Shown here one piece after another: positions 37,701-50,825 of a stretch of DNA of 64,000 nt (position 1 is its first letter; the number at the start of each line of letters is the position of its first letter). Location: NCBI GenBank assembly GCA_964035795.1, contig OZ038322.1, forward strand, positions 23,518,359 through 23,582,358, read 5' to 3'. A program made the position numbers and the translations under genes. The notes below the pieces were generated by a model, which made no database searches, was not told the DNA's origin, and was given only the letters and a program-made list of their open reading frames with translations. Source of the stretch: Pterobdella sp. o SKG-2022. Lineage: Eukaryota; Annelida; Clitellata; Hirudinida; Piscicolidae.

Positions 37701-38743
37701 CCTGTTGATGTTTTTACATATACAATATATTTGCTTTTATCTTTGTGTATATATTTTTTTCCTGATAAACTGAAAGTTTTTCAAAAGTTCTGCTATCTTA
37801 TAAATATGCTTTCTGTTGGTGCTGGGTGTAAACTTGCTTTAATAGCACATTGCAAGTTTTCTTAGAGAAAGTTCTAGCAACTTCTTTTTTGTAACAATCA
37901 CCTTTTTTTTATTAGAGTATATTTACTTAAGACGTGCTATGTTTGGTGCTTCTGAAACATGGATCTTAAGCCACTTCAGGTATGATGACTTAACCATGAT
38001 TCTCTGCATCGCCAAACTGGTGATACTGTTGATTTTAATTTTTGAAGCGGTTAACATTAAATAAAAGGTTTTGGAATTTTAAAGCATGAATCAGAATAAA
38101 TTGTTGAAGTGCAAAAGTTAGAGTTAGATACTTCCAAGGAAGGTGGTGGGCTAGAATAGACTTGAGAGAAAACGGTGACACATATGCAGAGAAAATGTAA
38201 GCGTTAAATATTTCAGGTACTAAGCTTTCCGTAAGTAATAACGAATTAGTAACGTCTTTAGGCTTGCATACTTGGGGATGTAAATTTGGTTTATGATGCG
38301 TACCTTAATAAAAAAATATTAAACAGCTTTTTCTCTAACTCAGTCATTAAATACAACATGCTTTTTGCAGCTTTTCTAAATTGTTTAGTGTATATAAGTT
38401 CTCTTTGGAACTTATCTTTTCAAAAGTTTTCATATTTCTTAAAAATGGGCTATAAAGATATTTTGATTCATCTTTCTTATCAAGTCTAGGAAACGCTCAA
38501 AACAGTAAGAAATGATTTTTTCTGATACTTTTTCTGCACCTGCTTTAAGCTGACTGATGTATCTGAGTATCCATCCATTATCTTATCATACCATCATTAT
38601 TCAAATGCCTTGAGTTAATTAAATTCAAAAAATATATCATCGTTTGTACAGCATTCTTGGGGACTAAGGTCAAAGATGAACTATCGTCCAAAAAATTGCT
38701 AGATACTTCGCCATTGAAAGATTTTATTGATCCCAATCATTAG
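34712..38743 (+). CDS. BORA: BORA (protein aurora borealis), mitotic kinase cofactor
   Basis: Exons by eye: 34712-34960, 35193-35287, 35476-35582, a weak candidate near 35621-35680, 35731-35834, 36644-36746, 36923-37010, 37279-37369, 37606-37665 and 38652-38743. Most phases agree; the weak exon is needed to repair one step. Landmarks: NPFDVQLEHLKNHICSPNVF, FKWSIEDISIIKPTEI, a FINHYFNNNIIEPSPW segment matching the family's 'VPSPW' core, CTQTTISIPPSIDLIQLLG, SSLRRKLF, SPVKTPSRKCS and DFDLSPI. BORA is phosphorylated by cyclin-Cdk and helps Aurora A activate Plk1 at mitotic entry. The many SP/TP sites suit this. It is shorter than the vertebrate protein. Intron 1 carries a SINE body fragment. The start is the first ATG in frame; an earlier in-frame GTG was not preferred. 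Confidence 0.85.
34989..35085 (-). mobile_element. SINE body fragment (no tRNA head)
   Basis: Minus strand: ttagcacctgtaccacagtgtgttctcgctacattaaat, then gcaagcgctttgatctataagg and aagcgctttataaa. This is the non-tRNA body of the SINE at 18338-18509 and 53771-53946. The tRNA head is missing, as in a 5'-truncated insertion. It sits in BORA intron 1. Confidence 0.8.
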
Positions 38744-39693
38744 CTGGGACTTGTTTTCATTTTTTAATTTTTCTAATTGAAGTGTTTGTAGACATTTTAT
38801 TTAGAGATTTAAGACAAAATGCACCATTTTATACCATATTAAATATGAATTTTAAGCTCTAAATAGACACGTATTCTAGTTAAAATTCATTTTTTTGTGA
38901 TTATAATTGAATTTCGGTACTAAAAGATTATACATGACAAAAAGTGATTTATTTTTTACCTATTTTGTATGTTTTCATTATCATAATTATTTTGTGGGCG
39001 GAGATTCTCTGAAACATTACGTCATTAATTTACTATAAATAGATTTATAATTTTTAGTGTTTGAACGGGAAAGTTACTTATTGAACATAATATATATCGA
39101 ATAAAATATGTTAACAACAGTTTTTACAAGTGAGCAAATTTTTTTATGTTATCTCAAAACCATAAAAAACAATGTCCTGATATATATTTAAAATTTTTTA
39201 TGAAGTTGTCAAATTTATTATTCAAAATTAATAAAAAAAAGTTAAAAATAATTTATAAGAGATAATATTTCACATCACATAATCACCATTATTCTAAAAA
39301 AGAACTGTTTAATTACTTATTACTAGTTATAGTTAATTTGTAGTGGCTAGTTATTTTGCTATTAAATGTACAGATTTTAAGCATAAACCGTTGAAATTTA
39401 CCTAAAAATTACTAATATCTTAATGCATGTTTCATTAATCTGAGTTAGTTTGTTAACATATTAAAACATTCCAATCAGGAAAAGAACAAAATGAAAAAAT
39501 TAATATCTTCTAGTTAAAATTTGCAATTAAAACCGCTATATTTATGTGTCAATTGAGTTTTAGTTGAAACATCTCTGACGATATGCCAATTTTTTTAGTC
39601 ACCGCCAATTATTCTCAATGTGAGCTTTTCAGCAATTACATGTTTTAAGCACATAGACTAATCCAAGTGAAACAGCAATATTTTCACTTTTCA
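38744..39693. other. BORA-RIM spacer
   Basis: No exon recognised. It should hold the BORA 3' UTR and the RIM promoter; no strong single signal was found. Confidence 0.45.
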
Positions 39694-42600
39694 ATGGCGA
39701 CAAAGAAACGACCTTCTTTGCCTCCACTGCCTGATTTAAGTCACTTGACTGAAGATGAACGTAAAATAATTGAATCTGTTATTTTACGACAACGTCAAGA
39801 AGAAGAAAAAGAGCAAGAAATACTCAAGTAGGGTTTTTAGTTATTTACTATTTGCTATTGTTAAAAATTTTTTTTTAAATCAGGAAACTTCAAGATGAAT
39901 TTGAAACCTATCAAAAATCAGTCAAAAAAACTGATTCTTTTATGAAGGAAGATCATTTTGTCAGTCCAACTGTCAACAACAATTCCAAGTCACCAACAAA
40001 TTTAAACAAAGACAAGGAGGGTGTTTGTGGTGTATGCAAGAAGACCTTGGAAGGAGATGTTGGTAAATGCCATTATTGCAGTACTTTCCTTTGCAACCAG
40101 TGTCGTACTAATCTTCAGCTCAAAAATAAGGTTATTTTCCAATATAATAAAATACTATAAGTATGTTTATTAAAATTTTTTTGGTATTAATGTTGAACTG
40201 TGTGAATATTTTAAGATGTCATTAATTGCAGGATGGTTGGGTTTGTGTCATATGTCGTAAGAAGCAAGATATACTGGTTAAGACAGGACAATGGTATCAC
40301 GGAGGTAAGCCATTCTTCAAGCAATTACAATTTTAAACTGAAAATAATGTTTCTATTTATATATAAATGTAGTTTATATTGTTTGAACTTTGATAATGGC
40401 ATTTTAAAACAGGAATGGCAAAGCCAATAGATTTTGAAGTGGATACAAATAAACTAATCACAGATGAGATGTTAACTTCTCAAAATATGACCACTATCTC
40501 TCCTGACCACACTGCTAACCAGACACCTTGCCAAACCACATACAATACTTCCTATCAAAATAATTCTTATAATTATGTTCAATCTAGTAGCATTTCTCAC
40601 AATGATATAAGAAGCCAAACCATACCTCACATCACCCAAGACAAAAAAGACATAACAGGTTTGCATTCAGATTGTTTAGAGAGCTTTTTATTGTTGTGCA
40701 TTGTAATACTTGCACTGATAATGTGTTAATGTTAATCTGTTACAGATGACACAACATTGAATTTTGCTCAACCCCCATCAGATGCCTTTTTGTAAGACTT
40801 GCTTATAACTGCTAACATAATTCACTAATTTTTAAAAATATTTTTAGAACTCAACAAAATCCACTAAACAATTCAAGCCCTTTCAAACAACAATATTATG
40901 CTATGTCTGCTCAACAACAATTTCCACCAAGAGCACCCCTCGAGGTGCAGTATCAGAAACATCTACACCAGCATCCTGACCGACTTATGCAACATCAACC
41001 TCTCCAATTGGATACCTTATCAATTGATAAAAGTCCTAAAAATAACGCAAAATTCTCACAAGACCATAAAGTAGATCAAAATAAAAGGCTATACAGTGAA
41101 AACCTCAAAGCTTCTTTTGGAAACCAACAAGAGCTAATGTACAACAACCAAGACTTTTCCAACAAACAGAGACAAAATCTGTTGCGGGATGATTCTATGG
41201 GATCCGACAAGTCTGGCGAATCTTCCTCTTCACCCTTTACCCTCTTCCTTCCACCACAAAAAGATGCTTTAACCAAACACTCAACACACAAGCACCCCAC
41301 TCCAAACAGTGGAGTACTGGGTAGTTCTGTCAGTAGTTCAGAAGAGGATGGTCTTACTAATAGCCACAGTGTTGTTTCTGGTAGTAAAGCTTTTATTTTT
41401 TTGTATGCATCGCTAATATTGATGATAAAATTGAGTTTTCATAATTACGTGATGATGGAAGCTAGTTACTAGCTTAGAATGTTTTATTGATTAGTATCAT
41501 ATTTACTAATCTGGTTATAGATTAGTTTGATTCATCATTAATTTTCATGTTTGACAATCTTTTAATCTGTTTTTTTTTCTTAATGATATGCATGTCTCAG
41601 CAAAACATTAACAACAGAAGGAGCGGAGGGTTGGTCTGGAGTTCCCAAAAGTGGGTCAATGAGGAGTCTTCCTCCGACACTGGGCAAGAAGGAACAAGTA
41701 AAATGCTTTAATCTTTTTTATTATTTTATAAGTTTTTCCGACATTTGAACCATAATTTCGTATATCAATTTATTTACCTGTCTATAAAAAGACTTTTTTC
41801 AACTATATATATAAGTAATTTTCGTCTCTAGAGATAATCGCAGTTAACAATGAGTCCTAATAATTCCTCGATACGCATCTTTATCGATTTTTTCAATGTT
41901 GTCCATGTTTAATTTGAGAGTTCATGTCATTTATTAATGTTTTGAGAAGAGTTGATGGTGGTCTGCCTCTTTTTCTCTTGGAATTCTTTAGGGCTTTTTC
42001 CAAAATGTTTTTTGCTGGCAGGTCGTTACGGCATATGTGTCACAGCATTTTCAACCTTCTCAGTCTCACTTCTTGGTTTAGAGGTGGTATGACGGAGTCG
42101 CATTCTTCGTTTTTCATAACACTTGGCTAATGAACTTTTTCCAGTCTTCGTATGTGCTTTCTTTGGAAGAAGTCTATTGAGCTTCTGATGCTTTTAGAGT
42201 CTGCCCAAGCACTGCAGCCATATAGGAAAATTGAGAGAACATAAGCTTTATAAATTCTTATTTTTTTCTCTATACTTACCCCACTCTTCCAAATTGGGTT
42301 TAATCTGTTCCTCGCTAGAGTTGCCAGAGTTTTCCTTTTTTTGATGTCCTCACATGTACCGACGTAGCTTTCAAGGATTTTCATTGTCTTCCACACAGTG
42401 TTCTCTTCATTAATCAGCCTTTCTTCCGTTTTACTTTTGTTGAGCGTAAGACCCCATTTGCGGAATATTGCTTCAATTTCATCTAGTTTAATGTCACTTG
42501 GTGAGACGAAATTTACGTCATCGGCGTAAATGAGTTCATAGTAGTTTTCTGGGTAGGTGGTTCTTATTTCTTTCATGCATGCTTTTAGGTATACCGTGAA

Positions 42601-45600
42601 CAAGACAGGGCTCAGAGCATCTCCTTGAGGGTTTGTGGTAAAGCTTATGCAAGTGTTTTATTGTATCTTATGGCTAAGGTGGTGTTTGTTGAAAGAAGAT
42701 CGATTATTTTGAGTTCAGATTCTGGGATTATAGTGCTTAAAATTCCTATAAGTTTTTTCCTGTTTATGGTGTCGAAAGCAGATGACAGATCAATGCTGGT
42801 TATTTTCATTGTACATCCTGATTTCAATTGCTATTTTATGAGCCCATAGGATGTCTGTTGTTGACCTAGTTGTTCTGTATGCTGCTTGGGTAATGGGAAG
42901 GTATTTTTTTATGAAAGGTCTTATTCTATTGAGTATTATTAATGTTAAGAGTTTTCTTATTGTGTTTAGTAAGATGACAGGCCTTGTGTTTACTGGAGAA
43001 AAAGGTTTGCCCTTTTTTGTTATTGGTATAATAATGCCATGGTTGAAGATTGATTTTCAACTAAATATTGTAAATTGAGATTTTATAAACTTGAATAAAA
43101 TTTTAGCAAAAACAACATTTCAAACTAACATAAATCTAATTGAGAACCACATTGTTTTAAACCTACAATAATACTCTGAACAGTCTGTATTATGGCAATT
43201 GTGTGAGAACGGCAGCAAGCTGGTGGGGCACATGGTGTTGAAGAAAACTCCCGAAGAGGGGAGACCTGATAAGAAAACTCTTGGTTTGTATTTTTTATAT
43301 TTGTATATTATTTGAATTAATTGCTAATTTTTCATCAAAGTTCATAAGCCTTTTCATTTTTCTCAAAATCTTTTTTTGTTTCTAACTACAATCAGTTACG
43401 TGGAGATATTGATTAAAACCAACAATTATGTCCTGCAGGGTTGAAAGTGACAGGAGGTCGTCAGAGTGGCACTCACACAGGGGCCTTCATCACTCGTGTG
43501 AAGAAGGGCAGTGTAGCTGATGTGGTGGCTAGGCTGCAGTCTGGAGATGAGGTTGTTATTGGCGCTGATGTTATCCAATATAACAATATTACATGTTTTT
43601 ATAGCATTAGTTTTGTATTATTATATGAATGGTACATATGTTTTATAACATAAGTTTGTTTTATCGATTTCATGAGTAATATATGACTAACCTTTCAAAG
43701 GTGATATCTTGGAACAGACGACCGCTAAGAAACTTGACTTTTGATGATGTTTATGACATTATCTTTGCATCGCAGCAAGACAGTCAGGTAGAATTAATAG
43801 TTGAAAGGGTATTGGAGTTGGATGAGAACAGAGGATTCGAAAGAAGACATGATCCGATGCGGGGCTATGCGGAACACCGCAGATCAGCTACTCCCAGTGG
43901 CAGATACTTCTCTTCTGAACCTATGGCTTCACCCAAGGCAGTTAGCAGCAGAGCTAGCAGTGGGTATGGGGGAGGTGGTGCTTATATCGCCAGCAACTCT
44001 CCATACACCGATGACTACCGCTATCATTATGGCGGTGGTTATATGGGAGATTATCGATACAACTACCCACCAAACCATGGTATGTACATGGCGGATTATG
44101 GCATGAGGAGACTCAAACCGAGGATTTTAGGTTTCTATGCGTTTATTATGAGATTAAGTTTTATGAATTTGAGTTACTCATTTACTAAAGTTATTTTTCA
44201 ATTTTTCGTTTTAGATTTTTTAGTTTGGTGCTGGTCACTTTCAGTTCCCTTTTCAGTTCAGTAAATTTCATTTTGTTCTCCCACTAATTTTATTTTTGTT
44301 CTATATTCCATCCTGCCAATAACCTCTCACCTTCACACTTAAAATAGCACCCCTGTCTGATTCTCCCATGTCCTTCCACCCCTCACCTTGTGGACGCATT
44401 CACGTAAGTCTCAAACATTTACCTTTCGAAAATTCAGAATAATTTAATCGGAAAAATTTCATTGAATATAAAATATTCATCTTCAAAACAATTAGTTGTC
44501 GCAGTTTCATTTTGCTTTTAAAAGAATATTAATAATTATATTATCACATTATGAATAACTAGAACTCCTATGCAATACGAAACATATTCAAACAGTTGTA
44601 TGAAATTTGAATGAATGCCCATAAACAGATAAAGACAGCATACCTGGACGCTCCTTCATGGCAGTTGAATGTGACCATAGTGGCAGCAAGCAACCTTCCT
44701 CCCAGACCTCACAACCTTCTCAGGAACCCCTACTGCAAGCTTTATCTGCTCCCTGACCGCAGGTTTTTATCAACCCACTAGCTTTTAAATATGGTGTTTG
44801 AAGTATTCAATACTTGAAATACTTTAATACTTTGATAATGAAAAGCTTCATATTTTAATAAAAATTATTAGGGTTTATTAATCTCTTTATTTATTGTGGC
44901 TCGTGAAAATCATTATTTTGGTTTAACTAAATTTAATGGTTTTTAACTTTATTAATGCACAAAGCTTCTCGATTTGCTGAAAAATCATCATCGAGTTTCA
45001 AAGCTGGCTTCTTAGTGAATGGAAAAGCTTCAAGCTTTAATAAACTGTTGTTTTAGTTGTAGCTTCAATAAAACTATCAAATAGTGCGTGCTTTAAACCA
45101 AAAATTTATAAACTTCTTTTTCGTTCAATTAAAGTTCTATAAATCTGAATTTATTGTTTCAAACGTCAAATGTAGCGAGAAGACAAAGAGACGAACGAAA
45201 ACAGTGGCAGGAACATTAAATCCAAAATGGTGCCAATTGTTCATCTACAGGCCCGTCAGGAAGAAGCACTTGCTATCTCTTGCTCTACAAGTACATTAGA
45301 GTCTACACATAAATATATAAGCGATTATATATCAATAGAAATATATAAATATAGCTTCTATGCTAGAATGGGTTGATACAAGTAAAAAATTTTATTGATA
45401 TTTACTAACTCGAACAGAAACTGTGTATGAAATGAGTGATAACTCAAACACTTTGATAGATCACCGTGTACGACTACGATCGGGTGGGCAGTGGTGAGTA
45501 TGTTGGGGAGGCTATAGTGGATCTTGCCACATGTAACTTGCACGACCGTCTACAGTCGTATCCTCTGCTTAACGACCCTTTCCTGGAAGTTCGATATCCT

Positions 45601-48600
45601 GTTGCTTTCACAATTAGCTCAATAACGTGTAAAATAACAATAGTATTTGATTACTAATTTCATAAAAATTAACATCAGTCTCAATTCAAAAATTTTTTCG
45701 CCAGGATCAGGTGAAGGAACACTTGTCTCCACCAAGCTCCATCATTTCTCGCTTCAGTGATAGTGAGTTTAGCGAAATCGACGCATCTGTCACTCCGACC
45801 ACCTCGACCACGCCCACAAGCATGACGAAAGCCACAACAGTTACCACATCGAAGCAACGCAACAGCAAATACAAGCCACCCCTTATGTCCACCATCCTAC
45901 ACTCTTCTAATGATACTCTTCTCGATGCTGCCACTACAAGCACTGGCATGGCTCTCAGGGATAATGACATCATTGAAGAATCTTCCGAGGACCACGCTAA
46001 ACTTGAAGATAACATTGAAGACGTGCAAGAAATTGACGAAGCAATTGCCCCAGAAAGAAATGCCGTTAGACATCGATCCAGGTTTTTGTCGATTTTAGTT
46101 TTAAAACAGTACCTTGAACTGTTTTTTCTGATTTTTAACTTTATTTTTGGTTTGATTATTAAGACATATTTTTATTAAGGAAAATACAACGTTATGGTTC
46201 CAGGTCATCTTCTGGCAAGAATGAGAACGGAAACAAGCCACAGCCATACAGGCATCGGTCACATGAAAGGTACCTTCAGACTCAAGAGTCACAAGACCCC
46301 TTTTTGCAGAAACCTCGAGGCAGGATGTTCAGAGGTCTGAGTAGTGATGAGTACATGGAAGGTCGGTCAGAAAGGATTGATAAGAAGAAGGAAAAAAAGA
46401 AAATTAATCTTTCTAGGGATGGGGATAAAAATAGGAAAAAAATTGGTTAGCATTGCCATTATGTGGTTTATAATATATCTTGAAGTATTTATCGACTTTG
46501 TGATAGGCTTGATTTCGTAAAAATTTTTTTAATGGTTTTTTATAATTGGATTTCAGGCATGTGGGAGGGTGAAGATGGTTTGTTGAGTGACCAATCAGAA
46601 ATGTCCATAGCTTCTCACTTGTCAGAAAATGTTTTGAGTGCATCGAAGAAAAGCAGCAGAAGAGAAGGCAGAGATTCTTTGAGCACCACTTTTGAGATTG
46701 GCAGTCTCTCAGACACAGGAATGCCGGACCCACCTCCTTTTTTGAATCCTACTCAAAGAGGCATCGGAACAAGAAATAAACTGCCTCCTTCCATCGGACA
46801 CAAAATGGCTGCATTGGTTGGCTTATCGAAGAAGAAAAGCCATTCTGCTACTCAAATTGGAGGTATAACTCTATCTAGTTATTGAACTTTTAATGAATAT
46901 CAACCTGTAAAATGATCTAGTTACTTGATGGATGGTAAATATACAGAAGTATCGAAACGTGGTAAGGCGTCATTCCAGCGAAGTGAGGAGGTGGGAGGGA
47001 TGCCTCCACAGTGGCAGTCCAGTAAGGATTCTGGAGACAGCTGCTTCACTGCCCTCGAAGCTGCTTCTGCCAGTCCTGCTCGTATGTTATCTACTTTTCA
47101 TTATCACTATCGAATGCTTTTATTATTATAATTGTTTATTTGATATAATTTTCAGTTTTAAACTGGATTTGCTGTTGAAGCTAAATTTTTTAAAAGGTTT
47201 TATATAAATAAATGCGTTGACATCTGGCAGCAAATGATGGAGGAGAGCTGAGCAGCTTCATTGAAGGACTCGGACCAGGCCAACTTGTAGGCAGACAAGT
47301 GGGTACTTTTTACCGTTGATAAACAGTCATTTTCATCAGCTATAAACAAGTTTTATTGATTTGTATTTTACCAGTAAAATTCAAACTATGAGGATTTATA
47401 AAAAAAACGTATTTGTTATAAATTTTAATGTTTTGTTGATATATCACGCATATGCGTTTGTTTACAGGCCCTTGGTTCAGCGTGCTTGGGTCAAATCCAG
47501 CTTGGTTTGAATGGCAAGAAAGGCTTCTTGGAAGTGGAGGTGATCAGAGCCCGAGGTCTGGTCCCCAAGACCACCACCCGTCTACTTCCTGGTCTGCTTT
47601 ACTTGTTATTATTTTCGATGATTATTTATTTACATATAACGCTAAATTGCAAAAACTTTAGCTCTTGCAATTTAAGGCCTTTTTTCTGTTATATCCTGGA
47701 TAATGGTGGACTCTAATAGCAGGTATCGAAAAATTGATATTCTGGTATCGTTGTCGTTTGGGTTGGCGAATGATCATCTTTTTTTTGACAAACTGTCTGA
47801 GTATAGAAACAAGGGTTTTTGAATTTGGTACTTTCAAGGTTGAAGATAGCTCGAGCTGGCGATCTAAAAATAAATGGCCTATTTTATAAATTACTTTTTA
47901 AGTGTTATCAATAGTCTAAACTGACTTCTTTCAGCGCCAGTAACTGGTACACGTGTAACCAAAAATGGTTACATCGAAAAGTGTCTTCATTTTGAATATA
48001 TATGCAAATTTCACTATTCATAATAAGATTAATAGTTGATAATTTGACGCATAAATGAGGTGACAGTGCTTAAAATTTTTATTCCGTTTTAAAAGCTGCT
48101 CGTGAAGTGAATTGACATTATCAATTGTTTCTTTAATTGTCTTGATTTTTCAACGTTTTTCACAGCTCCATACATCAAAGTTTATCTTATGGACGGCAAA
48201 GTGTGCGTTGAAAAGTTGAAAACAGCAATTGCTCGGAGAACTCTCGACCCTCTTTATCAGAAAACTCTTACATTTAGGTGCTTCTTGGTGCCATTCAAAT
48301 ATAATCAAATATTGAGTGGCATTTGAATATAATTATAATTTCTTTATATTGAATGCATGAATATAATTAATATTTCTTTTTGTTGAATGCATGAACAAGT
48401 GTGAAACCCAACAGAGAGCCTTATGAGGGTAGACTGTTGCAGGTGACAATATGGGGAGATTATGGTAGGCTGGAGAGGAAGATCTTCATGGGTGTGGTTC
48501 AAATCAAGTTGGATGATGTGCCTCTTAATGACCTTGTGATTGGCTGGTACAAGCTGTTCGCCCACTCCTCCATCTTCTCCACTGCGAGCAACAGTGGTTC

Positions 48601-48709
48601 GGGAGGAAGTGGTCCTATCGCTGGTGCGAATAAGCAACTGATGGTAAAACAAACTTCAGTTTCATCGCAAGAGAGCGCTTACGCTAGTGGTTCTGGAGGG
48701 CGGTCTTAA
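39694..48709 (+). CDS. RIMS: RIM presynaptic active-zone scaffold
   Basis: Start ATG at 39694. Exon 1 (39694-39827) encodes PDLSHLTEDERKIIESVILR, the Rab3-binding helix. The FYVE-type zinc finger spans exons 39884-40130 and 40232-40304: CGVCKKTLEGDVGKCHYC, then CNQC, then CVICRKKQ. A long low-complexity Gln/Asn/Ser exon follows (about 40850-41382). The PDZ domain is at about 43440-43800 (GLKVTGGRQSGTHTGAFITR, KGSVADVVARLQSGDEV). C2A is at about 44630-45600 (WQLNVTIVAASNLPPRPHN, NPKWCQLFIYRPVRKKHL). Linker exons and C2B follow at about 47466-48560 (KGFLEVEVIRARGLVPKTT, APYIKVYLMDGK, LDPLYQKTLTF, LLQVTIWGDYGRLERKIFMG, VIGWYKLF). Stop at 48709. RIM tethers vesicles and calcium channels at the presynaptic membrane by binding Rab3, Munc13 and channels. 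A LINE lies in one intron. The linker exons are poorly conserved, so their exact borders are less sure. Confidence 0.93.
41850..43080 (-). mobile_element. non-LTR retrotransposon RT fragment in RIM intron
   Basis: Minus strand: GIIIPITKKGKPFSPVNTRP, VILLNTIRKLLTLIILNRIR, then SSAFDTINRKKLIGIL, GDALSPVLFTVYL, ELIYADDVNFVSPSDI (catalytic YADD intact) and GLTLNKSKTEE, then YVLSIFLYGCSAW and a C-terminal end. Most of the RT palm and fingers are readable with a few frame shifts. It is a different lineage from the FADD-type copies elsewhere. Antisense to RIM. Confidence 0.85.
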
Positions 48710-49491
48710 CTTTTTTGATCATTTGAATATGTTCCATTGCAAAAATCGGTTTTTGACTAAATTATTCACAATTCTTCTACTTGAATTCTTTAACAAGCAA
48801 ACGAAAATACGCAAAAGTTTAAAATTTTTTGATTAGTTGTTGCTTTGTATATCGATAGTGATGATGGTGATTTTTGGAACATTCAACTTTTTTCATCTTC
48901 AACGTCACCATCACCTATGTTAGGGAAAGTTAAGAAAAGTTGGCTTCAAATGATACATCAAATATATTTTCATGATTCCGTCAAGTTTCATTATTGTTGT
49001 TATCTTTTCAGATTTCAATTGTGATTCAAAATTCAAGATCACATTCTTACGTACTTATGGTATATTTAATTGTACGCCTCCAGATAGCGTTCTTTCTAAA
49101 CTTTTATTATGCTTCTGATCAAGTTTTAGTAAAATTTATGGACTATTAAAATATTTTCCATCGCGTTTTTGCTTTTAATATTTACTTTCTAGCTCAATTG
49201 TAGTTTTTGTTGCATAGTATTTTAAGCTTTTATAACATGGAATCGTTTGTTTGTTATGGGACATGCAAGTATTCTGTTAAGACACCATGCATTTCAGTGA
49301 TGATATTACCTTCAGTACCACCATGCCGACCTCACGCTAGGAGAGTTATTGTATCACTAATCAGTGTTTTACTAAGATAATTTAATATAATTATAAATCC
49401 ACCTTTTTCTACCGTTCCTTATTTCATTCTCACCTGCCATCTGAACATGACAGGTGCTTTATATTTTCTATGCGGTGTTGATTCTGTCATC

Positions 49492-49497
49492 AATAAA
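49492..49497 (+). terminator. poly(A) signal AATAAA, RIM
   Basis: AATAAA about 780 nt downstream of the RIM stop, followed by a T/G-rich stretch. Confidence 0.5.
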
Positions 49498-49969
49498 ACA
49501 CTCCAATTTGTTCTCAATTTCAACTCAAAGTGTTGTCTCGTATATTATTTAATTAAAGCAAAAGTCTATTTAGAGTAATGTCATTTTCAAACGCCTTCGT
49601 TCTTGTGCTTGGCATGGTTTTAGTAACAGATTGAAGTTTTCTTGTGAGCAAGGCATGACAATAAGTAAAAGGTCTTTGTTACTTTGTAATAACATTATTG
49701 TTAATATCGTTGTTATAATCATATGTTTACTGAGTTATTTGAAAATATCAAAAGCCATGTTTCAATTTAAATTATACTCTACATTCAACTTTTAAAATTC
49801 TAAATAAGTAAGAATCAATCGTGTATTTAATTACCGGAATGTTGAAATCGCCAAGAATTAGGAAACTATAAAACAATTAAAATGAGAGATTTTTTCTCTT
49901 CTACTTAACAAGGCAAAAATTCGTAAGCTAAACAATAGGATATTAAATACACCAATAATTGTTCTGTTC

Positions 49970-49977
49970 TGACGTCA
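49970..49977 (+). promoter_or_regulatory. cAMP response element palindrome TGACGTCA
   Basis: A perfect 8-bp CRE about 560 bp upstream of the FOS-like TATA box; a half site (tgacg) follows near 50005. CREs drive activity-dependent FOS transcription in other animals; use here is inference. Confidence 0.4.
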
Positions 49978-50530
49978 TTTAACCACAAAAGTTCTAATAA
50001 CCCGCAGTGACGACATATTTTTTATATAATGACAACTCAAATTATATAATTGACGTAAAGAATGTAAGTTATCATGTAATTAGGCTGTTTAATTAAGGGT
50101 AATTAAATTGGACATTTATGTTTGAAATACCGTCCCTGATTTTGGATGTTCTTGTTTGTTCTTAAATTTTATTATTGTATTTTTTTATTGAAAAAATTTG
50201 TTAAAATGTTTTATTTTTGTGGTTTTGAAACGGAAATGAAAAACACCTTTTCTACGAAATAAAAAGGAACAGCTAACAATAGATAAACCTTATCTATATA
50301 AAGTTAACACATATCTCTTATGGATATATATTTCAATGTAATGTATGTTAGCTATATATATTGCATCTACTTATATATTAGATAAAAAATGTATAGACTA
50401 AAATTATTGAGCGTGCTAAACTACGTCATAGCTGGAACATGTTACTTATGAATAAATATTTTAACATAATGCGTGTATAGCGTAGCATGTAGCTAAAAAT
50501 AAAATGGTTATTTATAGTAACTCAAAGTAG

Positions 50531-50538
50531 TATATAAA
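50531..50538 (+). promoter_or_regulatory. TATA box of FOS-like gene
   Basis: TATATAAA about 290 bp upstream of the first recognised FOS-like exon. The likely transcription start is near 50560. Confidence 0.5.
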
Positions 50539-50825
50539 GAGAATGATTCAGAATCCATTTAGAATTACTATTGCGAAACTAGTGTATTTTTGGCCGATTT
50601 GCGACCCAATTGGTTATTTTGCTTTTGCTGAGGCATTGTCAAAATCGTGATTGAAAGGAGATATAGCTTGAAGATTTAATTTTTCTAATATATATTTGTT
50701 GGTAAATTAAAGTCTCATGTCTAAAAAATATTTAGCCAACTCAAAAAAAGTTTGTACCGTGAATTTACTAAAAGTTTTGATAACTTTCTTTTTAACAAAT
50801 TTTTATAATTAAATTTTATTTTCAG

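Larger units (their letters stand above)
48710..50825. other. RIM 3' region and FOS-like 5' region
   Basis: No coding exon recognised, though a short first exon of the FOS-like gene must be here. It includes a poly(A) signal for RIM (49492), a CRE palindrome (49970) and a TATA box (50531). Confidence 0.5.

Noticed and set aside
37596..37865. A separate small gene encoding SSSNSDNDVHEDTNASLING and a hydrophobic tail
   Set aside because: The first part joins in phase as a BORA exon ending at a GT donor (37665); the hydrophobic part is intron translation.
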